From Pseudomonadota bacterium (lineage in GTDB: Bacteria; Myxococcota_A; UBA9042; GCA-2863065): DNA of 32,338 nucleotides. Shown one piece after another: positions 24,546 to 32,244 of this stretch. Numbering within the stretch: position 1 is the first letter of the stretch; every line of letters starts with the position of its first letter. The DNA is taken from NCBI GenBank assembly GCA_005776585.1, contig SXOX01000288.1, positions 1 through 32,338 on the forward strand, in the 5' to 3' direction. Both the position numbers and the translations under genes were made by a program. The notes below the pieces were generated by a model that was not told the origin of the DNA, did not search any database, and saw only the letters and a list, made by a program, of their open reading frames with translations.

Positions 24546-26246
24546 ATGCTTCGATGCGCCGCTCTCACCTTCCTGCTCCTCTCTGCAACCGCATTTGCCG
24601 CCCCACGCTGGGTGCGCGTCACGGTCCCCGGGACCGACGCCGCGACGTCGATGGTCGTGGCCTGGAACAGCGACGCGACGACGGAGCCGTCGACGGTCGA
24701 GTACGGAGCCGCTCCTGCGGCGTTGGACAAGACCGCGACCGGCTCCGCTGCGGCAGCGAAGGGCACGCTGGGTTCGGTGCATGAGGTGACGCTCACGGGG
24801 CTGCTGCCCGACACGAAGTACCACTATCGCGTCGGTGGCGCGGGCGCCTGGAGCGACGTGCATCATTTCCGCACGGGACCCGCCGACGCCTGCACGCCGT
24901 TCACCTTCATCGCGAGCGGCGATCACCGCTCCGACGATGACGCCGGTCCCAACCCCAAGTGGGCGAGCATCCTGGGTGAGATGGCCGCGTCCGGTGCGCG
25001 CTTCATCTTGGAGACGGGCGACCTCGTCAAAGACGGCGCGGACCTCAAGCAGTGGGTCAACCACATGACGATGGGCGCCTCGCATATGGGCGAGGTGGCG
25101 CTCATGCCGTCGTTCGGCAATCACGACTCCGATGACGTCCAAGGCGCCGCTGCGGCCTACAACCAGCTGTTTGCGCTACCGACCAACGACGTGACCGGCA
25201 CCGAGGACTTCTACGCCTTCACCTACGGGAGCGTGGTCATCGCTGCGCTCTCGACGGCGACGTTCGACGACGCCGCGGGCCTCGCCAAGCAGGCCGCGTG
25301 GCTCGACGCCACCTTCACGAAGCATGCAGACAAGCTCTGGAAGTTCGTCTACTTTCACCACCCCTGCTTTACGAGCCACATCGATCTCAAGCTCATCGAG
25401 CTCAACCACCCGCCCGACGAGAAGGGTCAGAACGCGGCCTTCGTGCCCATTTTCGACAAGCACCACGTCGACGTGGTCTTTGCTGGCCACAACCACTTCT
25501 ACGAGCGCTTTCAGCCGATGAAGGGCGGAAGTCCGGTGGCTTCACCAAAAGATGGAACGTTGTACGTTACGACGGGCGGCGCGGGCGCCTTCACCTACGA
25601 CGAGATCGACGTCCTCGGGTTCAAGATCGAGCCGATGAAGGTCATCTGCGGTGACGGGTTCCTCGGCTTCTCCGGGAAGGCCAAGGGCAGCGCACTCTGC
25701 TCTGGCAAGCACCACTACGTCGAGGTCAACATCGACAAGAACGTCCTCTCGGCGACGGTGCGCTCGACGGCGGCGCAGAACCTGTCGACCGGCGCGCAGA
25801 ACCAGGGCGTCATCGACACCTGGAAGATCACGAAGGACCCGCTGCCTGACGGAGCCTGCGCGCCGCCACCTCCCGTCGATACGGGAGCCGTGGCCGAGCC
25901 AGCTGCGCCCGACACCGCCGCGACCGCCGAGCCTCCGCCGGCCGTGGCGGAGCCAGCGCCTGCGCCCGATCCGGGTGTCGTGCCGCCCACGCCGGATCCG
26001 GGGCCAACTCCAGACGCGGGCACTGTGAGCGCTGACAGCGGTCTCGTCATCGACCTGGGAGGCACAGGCTCCGCAACGACGGGTGGCGCAACGGGTGGCT
26101 CAGCGACCACGGGAACCAGCACGCCCGCAGCCGCGGCGTCACCCTCCGAGGGAGGCTGCGCACCGAGCCAACGTGGCTCCGTCGCGTTCGCGGTGTTCCT
26201 GCTGATGCTCGGGCTCGTTGGTCGCTTGCGGCGAGGTGTGTCCTGA
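24546..26246 (+). CDS. Surface-anchored purple-acid-phosphatase-like metallophosphoesterase
   Basis: A 566-aa exported calcineurin-like phosphoesterase. MLRCAALTFLLLSATAFAA is a clean signal peptide; the start is the ATG at 24546, preceded by GAGG, in preference to a TTG six codons earlier. Residues about 20-115 resemble the fibronectin-like N-terminal domain of purple acid phosphatases (LTGLLPDTKYHYRVGG). The two-metal catalytic domain has FIASGDHR, ETGDLVKDG, SFGNHDSDD, FHHPCF and FAGHNHFYER, so all ligand positions are present. A Pro/Ala linker (about 440-530) ends in GGCAPSQRGS, a hydrophobic stretch and RLRRG, a GC_trans_RRR-like sorting tail with Cys538. It probably cleaves phosphate esters outside the cell while anchored to the outer surface. 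Confidence 0.88.
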   Translation: MLRCAALTFLLLSATAFAAPRWVRVTVPGTDAATSMVVAWNSDATTEPSTVEYGAAPAALDKTATGSAAAAKGTLGSVHEVTLTGLLPDTKYHYRVGGAGAWSDVHHFRTGPADACTPFTFIASGDHRSDDDAGPNPKWASILGEMAASGARFILETGDLVKDGADLKQWVNHMTMGASHMGEVALMPSFGNHDSDDVQGAAAAYNQLFALPTNDVTGTEDFYAFTYGSVVIAALSTATFDDAAGLAKQAAWLDATFTKHADKLWKFVYFHHPCFTSHIDLKLIELNHPPDEKGQNAAFVPIFDKHHVDVVFAGHNHFYERFQPMKGGSPVASPKDGTLYVTTGGAGAFTYDEIDVLGFKIEPMKVICGDGFLGFSGKAKGSALCSGKHHYVEVNIDKNVLSATVRSTAAQNLSTGAQNQGVIDTWKITKDPLPDGACAPPPPVDTGAVAEPAAPDTAATAEPPPAVAEPAPAPDPGVVPPTPDPGPTPDAGTVSADSGLVIDLGGTGSATTGGATGGSATTGTSTPAAAASPSEGGCAPSQRGSVAFAVFLLMLGLVGRLRRGVS

Positions 26247-26258
26247 CCCCAGCGGTGC

Positions 26259-26264
26259 TAGGAT
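26259..26264 (+). promoter_or_regulatory. -10 element of the small exported protein gene
   Basis: TAGGAT ends eight bases before the ATG at 26272, so transcription is predicted to start at or one base before the ATG. No ribosome site is visible and no good -35 was found. Confidence 0.35.
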
Positions 26265-26271
26265 GGCCCGC

Positions 26272-26625
26272 ATGAACCGATTGAAGACGCTGCTCTCCAC
26301 TCTTTCTGCCTCCCTGCTGCTGCTGGCAGCCCCCGCCTTCGCAGGCGACGGCCCGAGCGGCATTCCCTTGCCGAAGGACGCCAAGTCCACCGGGGCCGCA
26401 CCCGGCGGTGCCGGCAAGATCGTGACCTACGACGTGCAGCGGGGCCGTGACGCGGTCGCCAAAGAGCTCGAGGAGCTGCTCCGCAAGGACGGCTGGAAGG
26501 TCGACTCCAACGAAAAGTCGCCGCGCGGCTCGGTGCGCATGACCGTCTCGAAGGACAAGACGGTCGTGAAGCTCAGCCTCGCGGGCGACGCGACGCGGTG
26601 CGCGATTATTCTCACGCTGCCGTAG
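26272..26625 (+). CDS. Small exported protein of unknown function
   Basis: A 117-aa product with a strong signal peptide (MNRLKTLLSTLSASLLLLA, then APAFA, cleavage before GDGPS), giving a mature protein of about 93 residues. The mature part predicts one alpha/beta domain: IVTYDVQRGRDAVAKELEEL, LLRKDGWKVD, RGSVRMTVSKDKTVVKLSLA and CAIILTLP. A single Cys lies near the C-terminus. I do not recognise a family. An alternative ATG three codons upstream (26263) overlaps the -10 element and is less likely. The gene follows the phosphatase by 25 bases and ends 32 bases before the convergent PQQ-protein stop. Confidence 0.65.
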   Translation: MNRLKTLLSTLSASLLLLAAPAFAGDGPSGIPLPKDAKSTGAAPGGAGKIVTYDVQRGRDAVAKELEELLRKDGWKVDSNEKSPRGSVRMTVSKDKTVVKLSLAGDATRCAIILTLP

Positions 26626-26657
26626 CGCAGTCCCGTCAGTGTGCGCACGTGTGTGCG

Positions 26658-28529
26658 TCAGAGCTTGCAGGTCGCGCCAGCTCCGGTACACGTTCCTTTG
26701 CCGTCGCAGTCGAGATCGCACGTATAGCTCCGCCCGTTCTCATAGGTACACGCGGAGGAGTCCGTACAGCCGTTTGCGGTGTAGTTGAAAGCGCAGGACA
26801 CGCTTCCGGAGCCACAGGTCAGCGAGACCTTCCCTGCCATGCAATACAGCTTACACGGAACGCACTTCTCCAGAGTACATTCGTCGTTGGCCTTGCAGGC
26901 CTCAAGCAGGGTCCATCCACCACCATCGGCGTTGCACTTCTGCCGACCCGCTGAATCACACGTCACGGTCCCGGGCTGACAGACCAGCTCGCACTCCCCT
27001 TTTCGGCACGTCGTCGGCGGGCCGCAGAAGCCAATGACGTCCTTGCTCTTGGTGTCAGCACTGCACCGCGCGACTTCGTCCCCCTGGCACGATCGCACAC
27101 AGGGCGAGCAGTTGGCGCCGACGGAGAGCGCAACGAGTCCCTGGGTCGTGGCGGCGTAGAGCGTCGTGCCATCCTGCGAGAGGGCAAGTCCGACGACTTT
27201 TCCCGCGAGCGTCTCGCTCCAGAGGACCGCGCCTCCCGCACCAATGCTCGTGACCGTCGAGCCGGCTCCGATGAAGGCGCTGTCGACGCCAGTCGCAATT
27301 GGGGCGGTGAGCGGTGCAGTAGGAAGCGATATTGCGCTCGAGCCGTCCTCTTTCACCAGATGCAGCGCACCCTCGGAGTAGAGGACGACTCCGACAGCCG
27401 GGATGAGTACGGGCTCGTGCTCATAGCCGTCGAAGTCACGCGTCCACATCACCTTCCCGGACGTGATGTCAAAGGCGACCAGATCACCCACAAGCTGGAA
27501 GACGCGGGTCTTGCTCAGCGCCGGCGCAAGCGAGATGCTCGCCTTGTTCACGCGCTTGCTCCAGATCTCCACGCCCAAAGAGGAGAGGACCGTCATCAAA
27601 CCTGAGTCCACGACATAGATACGTCCAGCCGCATCAACCATAGGTCGCGAGTACTCCGTTACGTAGTCCGTCCCAGGGTTCCGGTCGAATTGCCACTCGA
27701 CCTTGCCCGTCGCACTCAGCTTGGTGAGCAGGCGATTCTTCGTTCCGACGAGGACGCCACCGCTGGCGTCGACTCCCAGTCCAAAGACCTCAATCTTTCC
27801 TCCGCCAACGAGCACTTGCCAGACATCAGCGCCGGTGGTCGAGAGGAGCGCATGGAGGCTACCCTTCGAATCGACGTAGTAGACCTGACCGCCGGGGCTC
27901 GCCACGGGCCAGGCCTCGCCATTGGCATAGTCGATATCCTCGTGCTTGAAGGTCCACAGGTCTCCGCCGTCTGGCTTGATCGCGGCGATGACATCGTCGT
28001 CGTGCTGGGTGATGACAACAACGCCGTTCGGCAGCAGCGCCGGGCGGTGATAGACGCTGGCGGCCCGCGGGTTCGTCCAAAGGACGCGATTCACGGGGAG
28101 CGGCGTGCATGGCGTCACTGGTACGTCCGGTGCAGGGTTAGCCGCCTCCGGCTGGGCTGTGAGATCTTCGGCCACGTCGTCTTGCGTCTCGGGCCCCGGC
28201 GGCGTCTCCGGGCCCACGTCGTTGAGCATTGCGTCGGTGGGGACGTCGATCACCTGGCCATTGCCACCTGCGACCTCGTCTTGGGTCGCTTGGTCCGGGG
28301 GCACTTGGTCGGGGGCCGCGGCGGCGCAGCTGATCACTAGCAGTGACGTGTAAACGGTAGCCGTCACGTTGGCGACGGCAAGTACCGCCGCAAGAATCGG
28401 CGGCGCGGTAGTGGCGCGACGTCGGTCCGCTCGGGACCGAAGGGAGTCGAGACCGCGTGATTTCTGTGCGGTCGGTCCTGCCTCGCCCAAGATCGCCATG
28501 GGCACGTGAACGGGGCTCAAGATAGGCAT
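26658..28529 (-). CDS. PQQ-like beta-propeller lipoprotein with Cys-rich C-terminus
   Basis: A 623-aa exported protein. Residues about 135-465 form a PQQ-binding-like (WD/BamB-type) propeller: repeats such as GGDLWTFKHEDID, GADVWQVLVGGG, GKVEWQFDRN, GVEIWSKRVNK, GKVMWTRDFDG and GAVLWSETLAG. There is no sign that it binds PQQ or is an enzyme. The last 150 residues are Cys-rich (CSPCVRSCQGDEVARC, CDLDCDGKGTCTGAGATC), possibly disulfide-bonded. The N-terminus has an unusually long basic region of about 44 residues before the hydrophobic segment ending LLVISC (Cys68), which would be the lipidation site. The start at 28529 is supported by GGAGG seven bases upstream; ATG 28499 is an alternative. 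It overlaps the end of a small zinc-ribbon frame. Confidence 0.78.
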   Translation of the reverse strand: MPILSPVHVPMAILGEAGPTAQKSRGLDSLRSRADRRRATTAPPILAAVLAVANVTATVYTSLLVISCAAAAPDQVPPDQATQDEVAGGNGQVIDVPTDAMLNDVGPETPPGPETQDDVAEDLTAQPEAANPAPDVPVTPCTPLPVNRVLWTNPRAASVYHRPALLPNGVVVITQHDDDVIAAIKPDGGDLWTFKHEDIDYANGEAWPVASPGGQVYYVDSKGSLHALLSTTGADVWQVLVGGGKIEVFGLGVDASGGVLVGTKNRLLTKLSATGKVEWQFDRNPGTDYVTEYSRPMVDAAGRIYVVDSGLMTVLSSLGVEIWSKRVNKASISLAPALSKTRVFQLVGDLVAFDITSGKVMWTRDFDGYEHEPVLIPAVGVVLYSEGALHLVKEDGSSAISLPTAPLTAPIATGVDSAFIGAGSTVTSIGAGGAVLWSETLAGKVVGLALSQDGTTLYAATTQGLVALSVGANCSPCVRSCQGDEVARCSADTKSKDVIGFCGPPTTCRKGECELVCQPGTVTCDSAGRQKCNADGGGWTLLEACKANDECTLEKCVPCKLYCMAGKVSLTCGSGSVSCAFNYTANGCTDSSACTYENGRSYTCDLDCDGKGTCTGAGATCKL

Positions 28530-28654
28530 TTGACCACCTCCATTCGGGACCGACCGTAGGCGTTCTCAAGGATGCGTTGGGCCTTGCGAGCCGTCAAGCG
28601 CAGCGTCCCTGAGTAGCCACATTGATTGCATACCGGTAGACGTTCAATGGCCAA
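28517..28654 (-). pseudogene. Fragment of a small zinc-ribbon protein
   Basis: A short frame of about 45 residues ends LPVCNQCGYSGTLRLTARKA, QRILENAYGRSRMEVVKCLS. It looks like the first half of a small conserved zinc ribbon, in which a CxxC is followed by a helix and a second CxxC/CxH. Here the stop comes right after the third Cys, so the second metal site is incomplete. Upstream codons in the same frame look non-coding, and no ribosome site precedes the possible TTG start at 28654. The end overlaps the start of the PQQ-propeller gene. It may be a decayed gene, or chance. From 28655 to 28841 I see nothing else. Confidence 0.3.
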
Positions 28655-28841
28655 CCGACCTGGGTTTGCGGCGGCTCGACTTCCCTCGAGCGACTTGCTC
28701 CGCTCGCAAGACGATGACATCGGTCGCAGCCATCGCCGGCAACCCAACGTGCTCAACCTCAATCCTGCGTGCGCACGAGGTTCTCGTGGACTGTCGTTGA
28801 GTTCACCCGTCGCGGACGACGAACCTCGCCGCAGTCCACGG

Positions 28842-29405
28842 TCATCCTCCCGCTGCTGACGCGTCGCGAGTGGCAACTGCGTTCAAGTGGGCGTCCACCC
28901 AGGTCGCCAACAGCGCGGCGTCGATACCCAACCAGGCCAGTCGCTCGGCGGCGACCTCGATGCAGCGATCGCGGCGTGCTTCAGCCTCTGCGATGGAGCG
29001 GCCGAGTCCGCTCGCGTCAATCTCCTCTGCGGTCTGTCGATAGCTCGCCACGAGGACCTGAAGTTGGGTCGCGTGGATGGGAGCAAGGACCTGTGCTGGC
29101 GCCGCGAGTCGCTCGTAGTTCACGATAAAGCCGTTGAAGGACACGCGGGAGTCGACGACCTCGACCCGTACGTCGGACCCCGCCGGAGAGACGCGCGCCA
29201 ACGCATGCATGGCCTCCGCCGGGATGCGGACGACGCAGGACGCCTCTCCATTGCCCGCGAGCTCCACAATCGCGCCGGCCCAGTCGACCTGCAGCTGTCC
29301 GGGCGCGAGGGTCCAGAGGCCCGCCCTCTTGGTGCTTCGTGCGATGCGCTTGAGCATCCGCAGCGCATCCGCAAGCTCTGGTCCTGACACGGTTAGCGCT
29401 TCCAT
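28842..29405 (-). CDS. Hypothetical protein with possible sliding-clamp-like domain
   Basis: A 187-aa cytoplasmic protein without signal or membrane segment. The first 105 residues have the strand/helix rhythm of one half-domain of a DNA polymerase III beta clamp. A helix (GPELADALRMLKRIARSTKR) is followed by strands (GLWTLAPGQLQVDWAGAIVE), then RIPAEAMHALARV and a last pair of strands (VRVEVVDSRVSFNGFIVN). In DnaN the same order reads helix, L..V.L....G.L.L.ATD, VPA..L..I.R.L, V.....RL.V.SG. The rest (105-187) is a helical Ala-rich tail with Cys near 147. This likeness is by eye only. A complete DnaN has three such domains in about 370 aa, so this would be a single-domain relative. The ribosome site is weak (AGAG). 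Confidence 0.55.
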   Translation of the reverse strand: MEALTVSGPELADALRMLKRIARSTKRAGLWTLAPGQLQVDWAGAIVELAGNGEASCVVRIPAEAMHALARVSPAGSDVRVEVVDSRVSFNGFIVNYERLAAPAQVLAPIHATQLQVLVASYRQTAEEIDASGLGRSIAEAEARRDRCIEVAAERLAWLGIDAALLATWVDAHLNAVATRDASAAGG

Positions 29406-29509
29406 GGCTCTCTGCTGCGGGGCCTACCCTGGCGTCGCGACGTCGAAGACGGTGCCATCGCGCTGCCTGTCGCGTCAAACCGAGACCCGTTCCAGAGGAG
29501 CGCTCCGTA

Positions 29510-31798
29510 TCAGGGTACGCACTGTCCGCCCTGACACTGCTTTCCGGCCCCACAAGAAGTGGCGTCCTTGACGTTCACGTGCACGCACTGGGACGACTGG
29601 CCGCAGACGTCCACGGTGCACGCGTTGAAATCCTCGCACTCGGCGCTGGTGTTGCACGCGCAGGCATAGCCCTCGGGGCCCGCGAGGCAAGTCGTCAGGC
29701 CGCCGCCCGCCGGCGCACCGGGAAGACCCTCGGGCAGGCACGACCGTGTGCCCACGCAGACGGCGCCGCTCGGATTGATCACGCCGCACTGGGTCATGAG
29801 CTGGTTGGCCATGGCCGACGGCGAGCAGGTGCACATTCCCGGCTCGGGCTTGACGCAGTGCTTCTCGTCGTCGCCGTAGCCGTCGACCGTGGCGGCCTTG
29901 GCGCATTCGAAGTCGCTCGGGCAATCGTCGGACGTCGTGCACACCGTCGCGCAGAAGCTCCCTTCGTCGCCGTACGTCACGCATGCGCCCGGCTTCGCTC
30001 CAAGCCCCTGGCTGCACTCCTTTACGGTCGTGCATGGGTTGCACAGCGATGCGAAGGCGTCACCACACACCGAGGTTACGTCGCCGCCCGGCTGCTGTAC
30101 CGGTACACAGGCCGAATCGGCCGGGCATTGTCCCGTGACGGCGCAGAGCTGAGCACACCGCTTTCCATTGGCCCAATCGAGGCACAGCCCAGTGTCGCAG
30201 TCCGCGTTGGCCTCGCACGGGCACTGCGCAGTTCCGGGAATGACGCACTGATACGTGGCCCCGACCAGCCCGAGCTTCGGATTCGAGGGGTCCGACGTGT
30301 CGAGCATCAGGCTCGGCGTCAACTCCTCGCCCGTGAGCGTCTCGAGGAACGCAACGAGCTGATCGATTTCCGCGGGGGTAAGGTTCAACGGTTTCAACAG
30401 CGGGTCTTTGACCATGCCCGGCAAGACCAACGGACCCGCGCCTGCGTCGTAGTAGTTGACGACGTCAGTAAGAGTAGCGAGATGCCCGCCGTGCAGAAAC
30501 GGGGCCGACAGCGCGACGTTCCGGAGCGACTTGGTCCGAAACTGGTACTTCTGAATCGGGTCCGACTTGAGACCGACGAGCTTGCCCGTCGTGATGTCGT
30601 CACTGAAGGCGCCCGACGTGTTGAACGGACTCTTCAGCAACGGCGGGACGTCGGCGAACCGTCCCAGGTCCGGGCTGAACTTGTCGTTGAGCATGCCCAC
30701 CGCGTGGAAGTCGTTGTCCGAGAAGTGCGGGCCCGAGTGGCATTTGACGCACTCTCCCTTGCCAATGAACACGCCGAGCCCCGCCTTGGCCGCCGGAGCG
30801 ATGGCGCCCGCGTCGCCGGCGACGTATCGGTCGAACGGCGCGTTCCGGGTGACGCACCGCCGCATGTAGGCCGCGATCGCTTTGCCGTAATTGACGAAGA
30901 TGGTGTCGATGACCTGGCGATCGGACTCAGTCATCGCTTCCCAAGGCCCGCCGACCTCCGCGGTGGCGCTCTTGGGCTTGCCTGTCAAGGGAAAGCGCCC
31001 CGCGTCGGCGGCCTTGGGATCCAACGCCGGGTCCATCGGGACCGGAAAGATGGCGTCGTAGTCGTTTCGGTATTTGGCGTACAGTACGTGCGCGATGTAG
31101 AGCCGTGACGAGTTCATGACCTTCGGGTTCTCGGCGGCGCCGAGCGGCAGCGCCCACTGCGAGTCGAAGCGACCGCCCCAATTGACCCACGAATAGAAGG
31201 ACGAGTTCAGGATCGGCAGCGGGTTTCTGCCGCCGCCGCCGGCGTACTCACCGGGCGCGTTCTTTTCCGCGCCCTGGTCCATCGCTGGACCCGTGTGGCA
31301 GCTCGCGCACGAGATCGCGTTCCCCTGGGCGTTGAAGCCGTACCGGACTTCGAAGAAGAGGCGTTGCCCAAGCTCGGCCGCCTTGGCGTCGTCCGCGTAC
31401 TTGTTGGTCGTGTCCGCGGGAATTTCGGGGAGCGGCGACAGCGTCGCGATAACCGCCAGGTCTGCGGGCGTAAACGGCGTGGTCCCCGGCTTCGCGTCAG
31501 GAGCAGTCTTGATGTCCGGAGCGCCTCCAAGGTCGGGCGCGACCAGAGTATCGGCGGAGGTCGCTGCGGTGTCGGCCTGCGCGTCCGCGGCGACCGAGTC
31601 CGCGCCACCAAGGCTGCCTCCAGCGTCCGGCAACAGGGTCCCCGAGCCCGCATCCGGTCCGGCGGCCATCTCTGCGACCACGGGGACGAGAACTCCGCTG
31701 GACGTCGCTCCTCCGCAGGCAGCCAGGTACGTCGCCATTGCCAATGAGATGCAGAGCAAGCCAGTGCCCTGCCGAATCGATTGTCGGTTCTCGCTCAT
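29510..31798 (-). CDS. Lipoprotein di-heme cytochrome c peroxidase family protein with Cys-rich tail
   Basis: A 762-aa exported protein of the bacterial cytochrome c peroxidase/MauG family. The signal LLCISLAMATYLAACGG gives a lipoprotein with Cys28. Residues 30-110 form an Ala/Asp/Pro linker. The di-heme domain spans about 110-500. The first heme site is CASCH (164-168), with GQRLFFEVRYG before it; the second is CVKCH (350-354), with GLGVFIGKGE before and FSDNDFHAVGML after it. RNVALSAPFLHGGHLATLTDVVNYY is also typical. Such enzymes reduce peroxide or oxidise bound substrates using electrons from small redox carriers. Residues 520-762 are Cys-rich, with CPCEANADCDTGLC-like modules, and near the end CEDFNACTVDVCGQSSQCVH, one Dictyostelium-type repeat as in the giant protein. 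The start at 31798 has GGGGGAAAG upstream. Normal family members lack this tail. Confidence 0.87.
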   Translation of the reverse strand: MSENRQSIRQGTGLLCISLAMATYLAACGGATSSGVLVPVVAEMAAGPDAGSGTLLPDAGGSLGGADSVAADAQADTAATSADTLVAPDLGGAPDIKTAPDAKPGTTPFTPADLAVIATLSPLPEIPADTTNKYADDAKAAELGQRLFFEVRYGFNAQGNAISCASCHTGPAMDQGAEKNAPGEYAGGGGRNPLPILNSSFYSWVNWGGRFDSQWALPLGAAENPKVMNSSRLYIAHVLYAKYRNDYDAIFPVPMDPALDPKAADAGRFPLTGKPKSATAEVGGPWEAMTESDRQVIDTIFVNYGKAIAAYMRRCVTRNAPFDRYVAGDAGAIAPAAKAGLGVFIGKGECVKCHSGPHFSDNDFHAVGMLNDKFSPDLGRFADVPPLLKSPFNTSGAFSDDITTGKLVGLKSDPIQKYQFRTKSLRNVALSAPFLHGGHLATLTDVVNYYDAGAGPLVLPGMVKDPLLKPLNLTPAEIDQLVAFLETLTGEELTPSLMLDTSDPSNPKLGLVGATYQCVIPGTAQCPCEANADCDTGLCLDWANGKRCAQLCAVTGQCPADSACVPVQQPGGDVTSVCGDAFASLCNPCTTVKECSQGLGAKPGACVTYGDEGSFCATVCTTSDDCPSDFECAKAATVDGYGDDEKHCVKPEPGMCTCSPSAMANQLMTQCGVINPSGAVCVGTRSCLPEGLPGAPAGGGLTTCLAGPEGYACACNTSAECEDFNACTVDVCGQSSQCVHVNVKDATSCGAGKQCQGGQCVP

Positions 31799-32155
31799 CT
31801 TTCCCCCGTGTTGTTCTGCGGTTCGCTATTCCGAGATACAGCCGACGGGCGAGGAAGTTTCGGAGGAATCGTGAGATTCCGTGATCTTCGACGGCCGGAC
31901 TTCCAGGTGTCGCCATCGACCTCCAAGTCGCACCGAGGCGGTCGTAGTCGATCCGACGAGCGCAGATCGATGTCGTCTTGCTGTTCCCGAGCGCAGCGAT
32001 TGACTCGCCGGTGGGCCGCTTCGAGCCGCCTCGCTGAGGGTTCCACGGACTGACGCTGTCGAACGCCATCGGCGGTCTGCCCGTGGCGCGGCGGGGCACT
32101 GATCGGCGTGCGACACGGCATCGCGTGTGCCTGGAGCTGCGCGCTTGGGCGCCCG

Positions 32156-32177
32156 CCGGGCCCCCGCGGGGGCCCGG
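32156..32177. repeat. Perfect 22-bp GC palindrome
   Basis: The 22 bases are an exact inverted repeat with 11-base arms and no loop, made entirely of G and C, with CCGGG at its left end and CCCGG at its right. As RNA it would form a very stable hairpin. No T run follows on either strand, so a standard intrinsic terminator is doubtful. It lies 20 bases from the tandem direct repeats. Confidence 0.6.
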
Positions 32178-32196
32178 ACCATCGTCGGGTCGCCGT

Positions 32197-32244
32197 GTGC
32201 CAGTTCCGGTAATTCTGTCGTGCCTGCTTCCGGAAATTCTGTCG
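32197..32244 (+). repeat. Tandem pair of about 24-bp direct repeats, possible mobile-element end
   Basis: Two adjoining copies (32197-32220 and 32220-32244) share GTGCC, then TTCCGG and AATTCTGTCG, differing mainly at one base between TTCCGG and AATTC and by two bases in the short link. Read on the minus strand each begins CGACAGAATT. Short, near-identical repeats set side by side resemble the multiple terminal repeats of some insertion sequences, such as the IS21 family, but no transposase gene is in the window. Confidence 0.45.

Noticed and set aside
22980..25142. 720-codon minus-strand frame crossing the lipoprotein 5' end, the DUF1993 gene and the phosphatase
   Set aside because: It spans promoters and genes on the other strand and has no coherent protein sequence.
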